Assembly: GCA_030849075.1 (NCBI GenBank)
Contig: JASAOO010003524.1
Location: 29,374-93,373 of the forward strand
Reading direction: 5' to 3'
DNA from: Zelonia costaricensis
Taxonomy: Eukaryota > Euglenozoa > Kinetoplastea > Trypanosomatida > Trypanosomatidae
DNA length: 64,000 nt
The translations under genes were made by a program, and so were the position numbers. Under the pieces are notes generated by a model. It ran no database searches and had not been told where the DNA came from. It saw nothing but the letters and a program-made list of their open reading frames with translations. Below are positions 22,101 to 31,764 of this stretch, piece after piece; position 1 is the stretch's first letter, and each line of letters starts with the position of its first letter.

Positions 22101-23372
22101 GAGACGATGGACGCTCTCGACGCGCTCGACATCGACGACGCAGCTGCCGCGGCGACGGGTGCGGTGAACTACGCGGAGCGGCTGTACCAGTGGATTCCGT
22201 CAGAGGCGCGGCACCGCAACCCCTTCGTCGTGGGCCTCGTGCACGAGATACAGCAAGTCGGCGTCGTCGACGTGGTGCGCTTCAAGCGCACGGCGGGCTG
22301 GACAGAGCTGCACCAGACGCCGGCGGCGCACAACGCTCCTGTGCCGGCAACCCTCTTCACCCTCTCCGCGACGTCAGTGCCCTCGGCCAGCGCGGCGCTG
22401 ATGCTCGTCCGCACCACCGTTTTCGGCTGCCTGACGCGCGGGCTGCTGGGCAAGCTGCACCGCCTGCTCGCCGCGTCGGAGGCGGACCGCGACGTCTGCC
22501 TTGAGGTGGCCGCCGCGATGCGGCACGTGCTGCTCGGCGTGAGCTTCTACTTCCTCGTCACCCGCGACGCCCGCGCCGCGGCGTTTCTCAAGTCCGTGAT
22601 TGCCACCACGCACGAGCATCGCGACGGTGCTGCGGCGCACGTGGACGGGGTGCCGCCGGAGCCGAGCGCGCTGGCCCTCGCTGGAGCGGACACCGCCGGC
22701 ACGGCTCCGGCTTTCATGACGACGTCACCCGGGGTCGTGCCTGAGACGCTGCTGCTTGTGCCGTACGCGTGTGTGCTGCTGGAGTTCGTCGCGGCTTTCC
22801 AGCTCGGCGACGCGGACGCGCAGGTCGTGCAGGGCGACCTCGCCGCCTGCGTCGGGCGCTTCGTGGAGGAGCTACGGCGGGCGCGGCAGTGTTGCGTCGA
22901 GCTGCAGCGGACGGAGCTGGCAAAGGTGCGCGATGAGATCGACGCCGCCGCCGCCGCCGTCACGGCGGCATCGCCGGCTGCCACGACAGCCAAGCGCGTC
23001 TTCAAGGAGTACAAGGGCTGCCAGTTCTCGGACGTGTTCCGGTCAGGTCGCTACCCGATTGCCGCCCGCTCCCGCTACCTGACTGCGCAGACGGACACGG
23101 CGATTCGCCAGCGGGTGTGCGCAGAGTGGTGCTACCTGCTGCACATCTACGCCCTCAAGTGCACGGCGCTCCTTGGCACCCACTCCGTACTGCTACAGGC
23201 CTGCCCGACGCGCGACTTGGTGGAGCTGCTGCGCGTGATCCCGAGCGCGCTGGAGGAGGGCGCGGTCACGGCGTACTTTCACAGCTGCTGGGAGGAGATG
23301 GATCTGCACTGCAGCATGCCACCCGAGCCGTGCTTGCAGCTGTGCACCTCTCTTCTCCAGGAGCGCCTGTGA
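16140..23372 (+). CDS. Large Sec7-domain ARF guanine nucleotide exchange factor (BIG/Sec7 family)
   Basis: The product has 2410 residues and starts at the ATG at 16140; a reading from 16107 begins with GTG. It should activate ARF GTPases at Golgi/trans-Golgi membranes by GDP-GTP exchange. The Sec7 domain spans about residues 970-1120. The catalytic glutamate is E1032 in a GEAQ motif, and the second signature MLNTDAH lies at 1070-1076. Upstream, the HUS box NYDC starts at residue 691. The long helical C-terminal part matches the HDS regions of BIG-type factors. Family members are usually 1800-2000 residues; the excess comes from Ala/Ser/Gly/Pro-rich inserts: residues 40-140, 390-500, a poly-Ala GCT run near 943-950, and glycine runs near 1280-1300 and 1470-1490. 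At the four positions known to decide brefeldin A sensitivity it has F1066, S1067, D1074 and M1084. GBF1/Gea-type membership is less likely given the length and the KNKMT segment. Confidence 0.93.
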   Translation: MEKGIDEILDACARLLTEMKSGSKDRTMVSTVNKALKRRVQETHQQQQQQAATQPSASSSASKPSAQAKTGTPVPNTTAASVTTPSRATSAPPSSGAATPLAAGTDGAQVVSAAQDSPGAAATAPHDPLTAAAQPATTSLQQFLCSEDEVSKLAYACRMAIIGESGGVARGSVRALTAALEWAAVVLTSGVVPLDLVVPVPTFAVPESSASGAQVFFSKLLGGKKSAPAAATAEAGTRDDAPGPAAAPAPCENMRDRLVDAVLASVDMVQSKESSDRLYFVMIAALKAAAVPRLCRTTCADVRPASLRSLQLSVHGVRLVRLFRVLLGLCARPQGVSPILIDEAQKALHAITRSLSKYVEQGLDGDVATQTHARGASSILSSAAGTPLMPLSAAAVRSSVVAGKPPAPSFDDPTHESIETEDGAATDETGSGSRPAPHTPVTAGAVPGAAPAPAAAGPPAERPTLRKAELPSPAVQTLSSSPRRQEAAADMRLLLELCGHIARLTPLSGISSMMASVSGPSGAELSAANVGTDGDGAASGSAGVGAAAKGANGAVSTEEAALTAGFPAPLLNTHTLTTSLSFLLYSIVNGGPQFRKSPGIVQLLRQVVVPAAIRTSISADLDIFRLSINVLLTCCLRFGPQMVSETSTVFRHVYFRVLDSSFTSLEHKLLVLDAFASYIEEPQLLLGLFLNYDCNTHSQSIYEMMIHYLGALAVPPAQGICNANLAGELKRVLTVRLEYDVPETLRRKALVSLLQVADSNIQWIERFECDQEDDASADSPSHPLRASIDVAALAATGSMVAPGSLAHDPREDTLRRGSNGAADGAAAASPGAGAGVASLSPAASSDTFLQVRRYKDAFKKFLELFNVNAKPDAAIEYLKVTPALLESAEQLATPATPEPTALTPPLLAGAPTDAAPETNGAAASAAAAAPSSSATAITTDASAAAAAAAAVAAASSDVDEATAHAARQVAAFLRHNEEYIDKMVLGDYFAKCFRRAASRVVFEAWIGLHDFTGKTLDEALRLFLGGFKLLGEAQVVDRTMELFAAQYCRQNPGIFGSADTAFILSFSICMLNTDAHSPHIKNKMTREGFIQNNRGIDEGNDLEPAILGGIYDRISREEVVLRPSPKCGTQPSLHASAAAAGGVNGKDGGRRGSKLTTNLLDSIPLLRHLSPIAAAITDKVLLPMDAAGNALFNFAQRKREEMYQQELRATLKDVMDALQEASTNDAAHHAMFVTATSIENALPMWEVTVDVACHLVVLSLQQLLEDSERYVRPPTSGTSPAAGPNGGGGGGGGSGGGGGGVEREANTEFEAVTAYMEDTQSAGFFGAILQGLHNTVRVCCSFGNVSQTEQLLEHMFELTRLTSVVVVTAVPSPRVTVQSTIPRTRLQVLSTFLNLFVQCGSSFNSRGWQAAYKAMSLVDALANGIEGMWRRQTRRLLGTTVVVAKETGVVVPTPGTGGGTAATGKTKTVTSGASGSGGGGGGGTSNDASTTGPVTTVPAPRQFADLWFGALNDVPASVVDRASRENRKAILAALRATPTSHVDLWLDHLFDATQYPPRVQLEMTNGLVKVCEAELQYTRTFSLTKLFDFVSICASFSSRLQWRDLWGNASEVFSLAGCRSSTDIALSSLDGLRLIALTYLMREELLNYSFQKEVLKPFESILMSNQNVECRQKIMTILSEVIDFRAAHLASGWNVVFSCLSHGAAIPEVAPAAWSICEGVMLRHIDYVKDCFSDLIFCLTTFACSGVEESMPLRAISYLVACGHWLQYGLEAPPPEVRAADAVSQWATRFATAEQELAASHTLGRHLARITLAAEPLTHASLLQKPTSFTSKTKYHLWMSLFEGMVPIVVVHSSVRVRAHALSSIWALLAQYACLFDAEVQKSLFSGMVRPMLTTLLTHVPENVDVTSPPMSGTAEFDRFDYRLLVYFALKGMLLACQDHAHLLELACAALAELTDSTKVTLSMLRNSYVDEVLRVCYDFVWAAASLETMDALDALDIDDAAAAATGAVNYAERLYQWIPSEARHRNPFVVGLVHEIQQVGVVDVVRFKRTAGWTELHQTPAAHNAPVPATLFTLSATSVPSASAALMLVRTTVFGCLTRGLLGKLHRLLAASEADRDVCLEVAAAMRHVLLGVSFYFLVTRDARAAAFLKSVIATTHEHRDGAAAHVDGVPPEPSALALAGADTAGTAPAFMTTSPGVVPETLLLVPYACVLLEFVAAFQLGDADAQVVQGDLAACVGRFVEELRRARQCCVELQRTELAKVRDEIDAAAAAVTAASPAATTAKRVFKEYKGCQFSDVFRSGRYPIAARSRYLTAQTDTAIRQRVCAEWCYLLHIYALKCTALLGTHSVLLQACPTRDLVELLRVIPSALEEGAVTAYFHSCWEEMDLHCSMPPEPCLQLCTSLLQERL
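18966..18990 (+). repeat. In-frame GCT trinucleotide repeat
   Basis: Eight GCT units encode an alanine run in the linker just before the Sec7 domain. Its length is likely to vary between strains. Confidence 0.9.
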
Positions 23373-26039
23373 AAGCGTGGGGAGAGCAAGGGCGGACGCG
23401 GCGGGGGGCGGGGGAGGGCGGAGGGGATGGCGGGTGGTGACGTGGACGAGCGGAAGAGCAAAAAAGGAAGCGCAGCCGTGGCGGACTTTGTGTGGCGTGA
23501 CGCTGTGTGCAGTTGAGCTGGGGTGGCATGCGTCACCACCGTCTCCTGTGTTTGCGCGTGGGTATGTGTGCGCATGTGTGCGTGCGCGAGCAGGTACGGA
23601 GAGCGTTTTCGGCCGCCCCCTCGCCTCTCTTTTCTATTCTCTTCTTCCTCACCTCGGCTGGCCGCTTGGTCGTTTGGCATCCCTGCGCCGTCGCCGCGTC
23701 GCACCAAGGCGATGCTGCCGCGAGTCTCGCGCGCGAAGTAGCGCATCTGCTGCAGCTCCCTTTGCGTTAAGGTGTGCGCGGGTCTGCGCCATGTGGGGGA
23801 TGATTTGGAGGCTATGGGCAGACGGGAGGGCCCGAAAAGGGACGCTTCTGCTGTCTTGCGTGCGAGGGATGCCTTTTGTCCGCGGCACATCGCACCCTCC
23901 TCACCTCTCCGAGCCGCCGTGCTCGCCTTGCGCTGACGCAGTAGAAGCGGCTGACGCGTGCTTGCAGTCGCGGGAAGACACACATACATACACGCGCACA
24001 CACGCGGGATTCAAGTTGCACACAAAACTATGATGCCCTGCACACAAGCGCGAAGAGATCAGCTTGCTCGCGTCTTGCTGCTCTCCTTTTTGTTTTTCTT
24101 CTGTTCACCTTTTGCATTCCTGCATGCCACGAAGAAGAAGCAACAAAGAGCGTTGAATCAAGTGAGCGGAGCTAACGAGAGCAGCAGAGCGCGATGCACA
24201 CAAGGTTGGTGGCGGCGTGTGTGTGTGTGTTTCTACTTCAAAGATCAAAAGCTGCCTTGGGGTGAGAGGGTGGCTTACGCGGCGGGCACAACACTCAACA
24301 AGAGAGGAAAGCAAAGAAGGGTGGGTGGGGGGGGTGCGAGAGATGGTGCGCATCGGGGGCTTGCGTTCTCGGCTCCCTCTCTCTCTCTCTCTTTCGTTTT
24401 TCTTCGCCCCTCCCTTCTTCTCCGACACAAGCCGATGGACCCTTCTTGGGCACAGCAACGGCAAGAAGAAACGTCTCCACCTCCCTTTTGGAAGGTTGGC
24501 CTACATGAATGTGGCTGGTGTGGAGAGGTGGCGACGCCACATCACTGCTTTGCGCTGTTCACACACACACACACATATGGTACTGCTTCTACTCTATCCC
24601 CACTCCTTTCTCTCCCTCCCTCTCTCTCTGTTGACCTGTGAACTCGTCAATCTTCACGTGATCGCTGTTCTACTTGCACGTGAAATCGCTCTGCCACGCG
24701 TTCCACACACATTGAAAACACACACACAAACATATTTTCTGGCTTCTTTGAATACTCCCTCACGGCACGCTTCCCGCCCATCACGACATCACCGACATCA
24801 TCAAGGATGTGTGTGTACACTCGCTGTAACACAAGTCACCTCCCCCCTTTGTGCCACCCTCCTCTTCAACTTTTTCTGCTCATCCAATTTGCGACGGCGC
24901 GTTGGTGCGTGAGTGCGCGTGTGTGTGTGTGTGCGTGCATTGCTGTTCCGACGTCCTCTTCACTCGCTGTCCTACTCCTCCTTGCCCGCCTTGTGTGTCT
25001 TGCTGCCTCTTTTTTTTTTTCAACTCGCGCTCCACGTTCGCCCACCCTGCCTGAGCCTTCTTCGCCGCTACAGCCACTGGGCCTCTACGCAGTTGCCAAC
25101 GCACGTCTGTGTGCGTGTGTGACTGCGGGATCGATTGCACACGGGAGTCACGGAACACACGTGTCCGTGTGTGCGTGTGTTTTTGTGCCGGTTCAGGGGC
25201 TTGACCGAACGTCACCTCTTTCTTGCTGGGCTTCTGAACGCCCCTCCCCCCCCCCCCCCACACACCCCGCCGTCACTCTCAACCTTCGTTCTACGAGATC
25301 ACCACGGCCTCGCACGCAGCCCGGGAGCTATCGTGGCGCGCGACGTCTCTGTACGACCTGTGACGGCGCATACGCACCGCCTTCCTTACTCCCGTTCCCT
25401 ACCCTTCCTACGCGGCCGCTAATAGATCCACACCCTACACACACGCACACGGCTCTTTCTTGTCCAGCCCCAGTTTCCGTGCTTCTCGCACTTAACGTTG
25501 CGGAGAACTCAATTGTAGTTCGCGACGCAGCTTTGCTCTTGGTCACCCCCCTGACGCCTGCCTTCTTTGCTCTCTTTGCGTGTGCTCGCTTTCTGTGGCC
25601 CCAACCACGCAAGTACACACACACAAACGCACACACACACACACACAGAGACACGTTTGCAGGCGTGAGTTGCCTCATCAGACACCGTCGGCTGGTGCAC
25701 CGACTGCGGCCTCCTTTTTCTTTTTTTCCTTTCTCTGCGCGCTTCCGCTTTTCCGCCCCCTCCTCAACAACCCGACTTCTATATCACACACACACACACA
25801 AACAAACACGCGAACACACCTCTAAACACAAGCGGCATCATCCGCAGAAGAAGGCTGCTGTTTGTCCGCGTGTGTGCTTCCAAGCAGCGTACCCCCGCGT
25901 CCTTCTTCCTTTATTCAAAAACCAAAAAAACGAAACAGCAGCCTCAGCACATAGCACTGGACGAAGTCGTGTTCGCCGTCGCCGCCTTCACAATCCCCTC
26001 ACAGTCACACACAACTCAGCCCCCCCCCCCAAATCTACA

Positions 26040-26119
26040 GACAAGGGAAGAACTCTTCTGAAAACAATCCCCCCCAAANACCTAAAGACAAGGGAAGAAC
26101 TCTTCTGAAAACAATCCCC
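26040..26119 (+). repeat. 47-base-offset direct repeat containing an ambiguous base
   Basis: A segment of about 33 bases beginning GACAAGGGAAGAACTC at 26040 recurs at 26087, an offset of 47. The spacer contains an N at 26079 next to a C run and an A run. Both copies end in C runs followed by A runs. The N and the duplicated flank suggest an imperfect contig join or a collapsed homopolymer rather than a biological repeat. Confidence 0.85.
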
Positions 26120-26853
26120 AAAAAAAAGACGACGAGACAAAGGCAAAAGGAACGGAGCAGCGAGCCCTTTCCATCTACCCTGCCCTCTTTGTGTCTTCTG
26201 TCTCCGCCTGCGTCCCCCCTCCCTCCCTCCTTCAGCGTCCCGCCCGAGCCAGTCTTTTCGTCCGATTTCTTAGCCTGCGCCTACTTTTCTCCTCAGAATC
26301 GCGTGACCACCTCAGCTTCTTCTTTTTCTTGTCTTCTCCACGTGCCGGAACTCCAGCGGATTCCTTTTTCTGTTTTAGTTTTGTCGTTCTTCTCTCCCTC
26401 TCTCTCTCTCGTGAAGCACACGTCTGTTCGAATTTGCAACGCCGCACGCCCATCGCGTGGCCGTGCCTCGAGGCGCATTGGAGAAAGGAAACAAGACACA
26501 CACACACACGCAGATAGCGAAACGGATTTTGTACATTTCAGACGGGCTTCTCTGCACTATTCCACCGCCGCGAGTGCACCGCCCTCCCCCCACTCTGCCT
26601 CTGTGTGTCTTTTCTCTCCTTGTGTGCGTCTGCGTTGTGCGAGGCTTGTGGATTCCGTAGTAGCCGCACTTGCTTACTCCACCGTCGTAGCACCGCAATT
26701 ATTGCCTGCCGCATCGCGGCGTCGTTGACGTTCTCCCCTCCCCGTCCTGTGCCCCTCGCCTGTCCGCGGACTTTCCCTGGCACACGCCAACACGCAAAGC
26801 TCGTTGGGGTTGAGTTGACGGTCGCGTCCACTCTCCCTCTCTCTCTTTCTCAC

Positions 26854-26855
26854 AG
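26854..26855 (+). promoter_or_regulatory. Spliced-leader acceptor for the first PP2C gene
   Basis: A run of about 20 bases made only of C and T (26831-26851) is followed by CAG. It predicts a 5' UTR of about 94 bases. Confidence 0.6.
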
Positions 26856-26948
26856 CGCCGCACGCTGCTGTCCAGTGCGCGCGTTCGCACTATTTTTCCC
26901 CCTTTTCTGTTCGTGTTGGCTCCCCACTCCTTGTCTGTGCGGGCAAGT

Positions 26949-28280
26949 ATGCCGACGGAGAAAAAGCCGGACGCCGGCATCGGTGCAGGACGCAAGCCAG
27001 ATTCACCGAAGACTCCACCAACAAGCTCCTCCAGCACCGCGAGCTTCTCGACTCCCAAGAGAAAGTCGATGCTGCGCCCGAAGCAGAAGCCACCCACGGT
27101 GCCGCTGGGTAAGGGCAGCTCAGGCACCAGCAGTAGCGCCGTAGGTAGCCACCCTCACTCCCTCTCACCCCCGCCGCCGAGCTCAGGAAGTAGGACGCAG
27201 GACGCTAGCAAGGCCCCGACGCCGCCGCCCTCCGCAGAGGCCGCCTCGCACCCCGCCCACGACGTGACCGATGTGCGGGACGCGCAGCCGAGCCTGGTCG
27301 TCACCTCCTCCGGCACGGACGCGGCCGACAGGTCGCGCAACAACTCGGCCATCTCGCGCCCGCTCTGCCGCAACAGCAGCACGCGCCGTACGGCCTTTGT
27401 CGTCGTCGACTACGGTGCCACGGCCGAGCAAGGGGCGCGCAAGACGATGGAGGACCAGCACACGATGCTGTCCGAGGGCATCCCGTTCTTCGGCGTGTAC
27501 GACGGCCACGGCGGCACGCAGTGCGCCGAGTACCTGCGCGATCACCTCCACGGGCTCATCCTGGGGCATCCCGAGGTGAAGACGAACCCCGAGAAGGCCA
27601 TCGTCGACGGCATCGTGGAGGCAGACCGCGCCTTCTTAGCCCGCTCCGAGGCGGAGACGAACGAGTCGGGCAGCGTTTGCGCTGTCGCCCTCATCCTAGA
27701 CGACAAGCTCGTAGTTGGCAACGTGGGCGATGCCGAGGTGGTCCTCTCGCGCAACGCGAAGCCAGTTGTCCTCACGGTGCGGCACAACATCTCCAGCAAC
27801 CCCAGCGAGGAGGAGCGGGTGCGGTCCGTGGGCGGGAAGGTGTGCCACAACCGCGTCGGCCACCCCAACTACAATCCCGCCGTAGTCAGCTTAGCCGTCA
27901 CCCGTGCGATTGGCGACGCCGGCTTCAAGCTGGCCAAGTACACGGACGGCAAGCCGTCCGGCGTCATTGCCGTGCCGGAGACGTCGGTGACCCGCCTCAC
28001 GGACGAGGACGAGTTCCTTGTGATCGGCTGCGATGGGCTGTGGGACGTCATGTCTTACGCCGAGGTGGTCGACTTCTGCTACCGCCGCTTCCAGGAAGGG
28101 GTGCCTGCGCAGAGCATCGCCGGCGAGCTGGCCCAGGCGGCGCTGAACAAGGGAAGCACAGATAATGTCACGGCGATGCTGGTGCACCTGACGCGGCGCG
28201 AGGGGCCGCTGAGCATGCGCGAGTTCGTGCCTGAGGCGGCCGTCTCCACCTCGACGCGCAACCTCTCAGAAGAACCGTAA
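26949..28280 (+). CDS. Protein phosphatase 2C (PPM family), first tandem copy
   Basis: A 443-residue serine/threonine phosphatase dependent on Mn2+ or Mg2+. The ATG at 26949 is chosen; a reading from 26913 starts with GTG. Residues 1 to about 150 are a disordered Ser/Pro/Thr-rich extension. The catalytic domain fills about 150-425 with all metal-ligand motifs present: MED with D169, DGHGG with D185, CDGLWD with D362, and TDN with D405. NVGDAEVV and AIGDAGFK are also clear. PP2C domains are usually about 250-290 residues, so the domain is complete. It is predicted to be an active, soluble enzyme; I see no membrane segment and no obvious N-myristoylation glycine. The next gene is a diverged paralogue, so the pair arose by tandem duplication. 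Substrates cannot be inferred. Confidence 0.95.
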   Translation: MPTEKKPDAGIGAGRKPDSPKTPPTSSSSTASFSTPKRKSMLRPKQKPPTVPLGKGSSGTSSSAVGSHPHSLSPPPPSSGSRTQDASKAPTPPPSAEAASHPAHDVTDVRDAQPSLVVTSSGTDAADRSRNNSAISRPLCRNSSTRRTAFVVVDYGATAEQGARKTMEDQHTMLSEGIPFFGVYDGHGGTQCAEYLRDHLHGLILGHPEVKTNPEKAIVDGIVEADRAFLARSEAETNESGSVCAVALILDDKLVVGNVGDAEVVLSRNAKPVVLTVRHNISSNPSEEERVRSVGGKVCHNRVGHPNYNPAVVSLAVTRAIGDAGFKLAKYTDGKPSGVIAVPETSVTRLTDEDEFLVIGCDGLWDVMSYAEVVDFCYRRFQEGVPAQSIAGELAQAALNKGSTDNVTAMLVHLTRREGPLSMREFVPEAAVSTSTRNLSEEP

Positions 28281-31014
28281 AAAAAAAAAAAAAGTTGAGT
28301 GGAACGCTTGACGAACACACGCACACCCACACCCATACACGCACGCCCTCTACACCGCACGCACGAGTGAGGTTGCTCTCTCCCCTATATATTGTGTCTG
28401 CGGACGAGCTGCATCGGCGCCTGCGCGTGCTTTTATGTGTCTGTCTGTCTGTGTGTGTGCGTGTGTGCACTGTTCGCCTTTCCCCTCTTCTGTCGGGAAG
28501 AAGTGAAAGGGACCGTGTTACCAACACTGGCTTGGAGGCGAGCTACGAAGAAGTTGCGCGTGCACGGTGGCGTGTACGGGGCTGCGTTGATGCCTGACCT
28601 TGTACCGGCTCACGCATTAAAACCAAAAAAAAAAAATCACATCAGCATAGAGAAGCGACGCATGAGTTTGAGCGCCATGCTTGAGCGCCTTCATTTATGT
28701 TTTGTCGGCTGGTTCGCACGGGGGGTCGGTGCTTGTTTGTGTCTGCGAAGGTGCCTGTTTGCGTGCTTTTGCGTGCACGACTCTGTTCTTTCGTTTCTTT
28801 CCCGTACTCGCTGCCCGTCTGCTGAGTGATGTCCACATTTGCTTTCTGCAGTTTTCCCTCCGCGCTACCCCCTCCCCCCTCGCCCCTCGTCTCCTTTGCC
28901 TGCATGCGTGCACGGCGCTCGTCGCTCCTTCGCCTACCTTCCGTCGCTTCGCCGTTCAGGACCTTGCCTTATGTGTGTCCGCTACTGTATCTCTCCCTCT
29001 CTCTATCTCGCTGTCTCTTCGCATGTGTTTGTGTGTATTGTAGTATCTGCCCGTGCTCAGGTACGTTTACTTGTTTGCATTGTTGTGTGCGTGCGTACCG
29101 CGGACCCCGGCGTCGCATGATGTTTCGATTCGACTTGATCCCTCCACGTGACTTTAGGCTGCAACGCAAAAAAAAAAAAAGGGAGCCTGCTGACGGCGTG
29201 CTCTGGACCACCCTCTCACACCCTGTGTTCTCTGTCCGCTGCGCTGTTGCCTGTGTGTCCCCCCCCTCTCTCTCTCTCCGCCGTCTCTCTGACTGTACAC
29301 GGCGCACACGTGTGTCGCATGCGCCCTTCTCTTCCATCTGCCCCCCTCCCTCCTCAGGCGTGCGTTCTTGTGTGGACGTTCCCGTGCTGCACGAGTAGGG
29401 CGCAGCTGTCGCCACCGTCGCTTCTGGCCCGGCTCCCTCTGTGCCGTGTGGGTGCATGAGTGGTGGTAGCGGTCTTCTCCAGCAGACTCTGCCTTGAGGG
29501 GGGCGGTGGCGGGGAGGAGGTGGGGGAGGGTGAGGGGCACTCACGCATGCGTCGAGGTGGACCGACGTGTGCGGGTGTCTTGCGCCGAATACGTCAGCCG
29601 CAACGGCGCCTTTTTTTTGTTTTCCGTTGTCCAGCGGGCTGTCGCCCGTGGAGGCACAGGGAGAGGGACGAGCGAAGGGACCGCTGCGTGCGTGTGTGTG
29701 CGCGTGTGCGAACCGGGGACGTGGAGAATCTCGTTGTTCTCACGGTGCTGTGGTCGTGACGTCCCTCTACCCCATCCCCTATTCCCTCCCCCCTCCCTCC
29801 GCCATCCGTTCGCCCTGTATGGCTCCCGTCTGGTGTTGACCTGTCGCTGTTTTCTTCTTTTGTTTTCCGTTTCTCTCTATCTTTACCGCCCTCTTTTCCA
29901 AACTCTACACCAATTGTGCGAAGGCACACGTCGGGAACGGACTACTGCGGCGATCCATCGCGCGCTTGCGCTTGCGAGCTCATCGAACAAAACACACCAG
30001 AAAAAAAGGGATGGAAAGCGGCAGAGGATGGTGGTAAAGAGCAGCGGCCGGCGTGCTGAAAAGAGAAGCATCGTGACGGACCGCTACAGCAGCAAAGCTC
30101 TGTGCTCCTCGCTCCTGGCTCGCTGGGTCGTCTTCTGATTCGGCACGCAACGTGTGCGTGTCCACAGTCGAGGCGCATCCAGCCGCTGCTTGGAGGCGCT
30201 TGCCTCTTCTTTCTGCCTTTCTCTCACCTCCCCGGTTCGCACGGCGCTGCTGCTCACCGTGCGACGGCGACGCGACCGCTTTCGCGACTGGATGGGGTGG
30301 GTGGGGGACTGCAGCAGACTTGAGTTCCCGGCACTGGCACCACGGCGCGTGTGACGGCGCCTGCTTTCTTCTGCGAATGCCGCACCCGCCACTCTGCTCC
30401 ACGTCCCTTATCTGCGCGTCTCCGCCACAACTGCGTGCACACACACACACACACACAAACCTGTCTTGAAAACACACAAACGCCTGCGCCAACGCCACAA
30501 TCTACATCGCTCCACGTTGATCACCCTGCGCATGCCCCTCCTCCCTCTGCGCACCACCGCAGCTTAATCAGTCGAACGAGCCCCCCCTTCGCCCCCCAAT
30601 CTCTGTATTTCCACCCCCCTCCAAATCCTTCCCTGCCTCTCTCGCTTCGACTTCTCCAGCCTCTTCCTTCTAGTTCCCTTGCGTTGGTCTCGGTTTTGTG
30701 GTCGCCGCGCACCCTCGCGTACACCCCCCCCTCCCTTGCCGCCGCTCTTCCGCCCCTCCGTGCACGCACATCCCGGACACCGCGTGGCTCTTTTCTCCGC
30801 CGCTTTCGACGTCCTCCTCGTCGTCCTCCTCCCGCCCCACAACACGTGAGGTTCTGTACACCCCCCTCGCCCTTTTTCTTTTTGTTCCCCTCCTCTTCTT
30901 TGCCGAGCCCACTTGCGTATCTGCAGTGCGTCGTGCCAGCTGCATCAAGCAAGCCAGTGTGTGTGTCAGCCTCCGCGTATCTCGAGCGCTCGCCGTTCTG
31001 GGTTCTTGTACGTC

Positions 31015-31049
<35 letters not shown>

Positions 31050-31764
31050 CTTTCAGTGCCTACCTGTTTCCTCTTCCTCTTCCTCCTCCGCCAGCGTCTT
31101 TTCCCGTGCGTTCTTGTCCACCACGCGTTTCTGCCATCTCTCTCCCCCTCTCCTTGTCCAACGGCACCGGCTGGTGGCTCTTCCCCCACCCCCCTCCCCC
31201 ACCGCCAACGTGCTACGCTGTCCATCGTCTCGCTTTTCCCGCTCCGCTCGACTCCTTCGCCCTTCGCCTCCTTCCCCCCCTTCAGCCAGCTCCCAGCCTG
31301 CAGCATCTTCTTCCCCACTTACCTCTCACCTCGCCTGCCCCCCTCCCCTTTCTCGTGGTTTGGTAGGCGCAGACGACCGACACGAGCGAGCCTTCGACGC
31401 CTTCAAGGGTTGAGTGGGTGGTTCCCCTTTCTTGCATAGTTTCTCCCCCCCAGTGCCCGTTCTTCTGACTTCTCTCCTCCCTAGCCTCCCGCTTGTCCAA
31501 AGACGTGCACAGCAGTCAGCTCCTGCCGCATCCACACGACCCCGCTCCTCCGCTCTTTCTCTCGCCCCCCCCCCTCCCGCGCTTCCTTGTCTCGCTCGCG
31601 CTGTTTCACGTACCGTTAAGCGGGTTTCCGATTCCGGTGTATACCTGCTGTCTTCCACTGCCGTCGTCGCTCGCCTCCGTGCGGACACACCGGAACGCGG
31701 AACGCACCAACACGCGCACGCCTGCCCAGAAACAAGCGAAGGAGCAGAGAGGGACCCGGCTGGA
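28281..31764 (+). other. Intergenic region between the two PP2C genes
   Basis: About 3.5 kb, pyrimidine-rich, starting with an A15 run directly after the first stop codon. It contains CT and TG microsatellites and no credible gene; a 362-codon reading at 30351-31439 is Ser/Pro/Leu-rich and comes from C/T tracts. Several polypyrimidine-AG pairs (31452-31453, 31483-31484) could serve as the acceptor for the second PP2C gene, with the choice unclear. Confidence 0.6.
31018..31048 (+). repeat. GT dinucleotide microsatellite
   Basis: An uninterrupted 31-base GT run in the presumed 5' flank of the second PP2C gene. Confidence 0.95.

Larger units (their letters stand above)
23373..26948 (+). other. 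Intergenic region between the Sec7 gene and the first PP2C gene
   Basis: About 3.6 kb of low-complexity, pyrimidine-rich plus-strand sequence with many TG/CA stretches (for example near 24560, 24910-24940 and 25615-25650). A 433-codon reading at 24807-26108 runs through the ambiguous base at 26079, is dominated by Cys/Val/His/Thr from TG/CA repeats, and is not a gene. It should hold the long 3' UTR of the Sec7 gene and the 5' UTR of the phosphatase. Confidence 0.6.

Noticed and set aside
24807..26108. 433-codon plus-strand reading
   Set aside because: Its residues come from TG/CA and C/T tracts, it runs through the ambiguous base at 26079 and the 47-base duplication, and has no domain.
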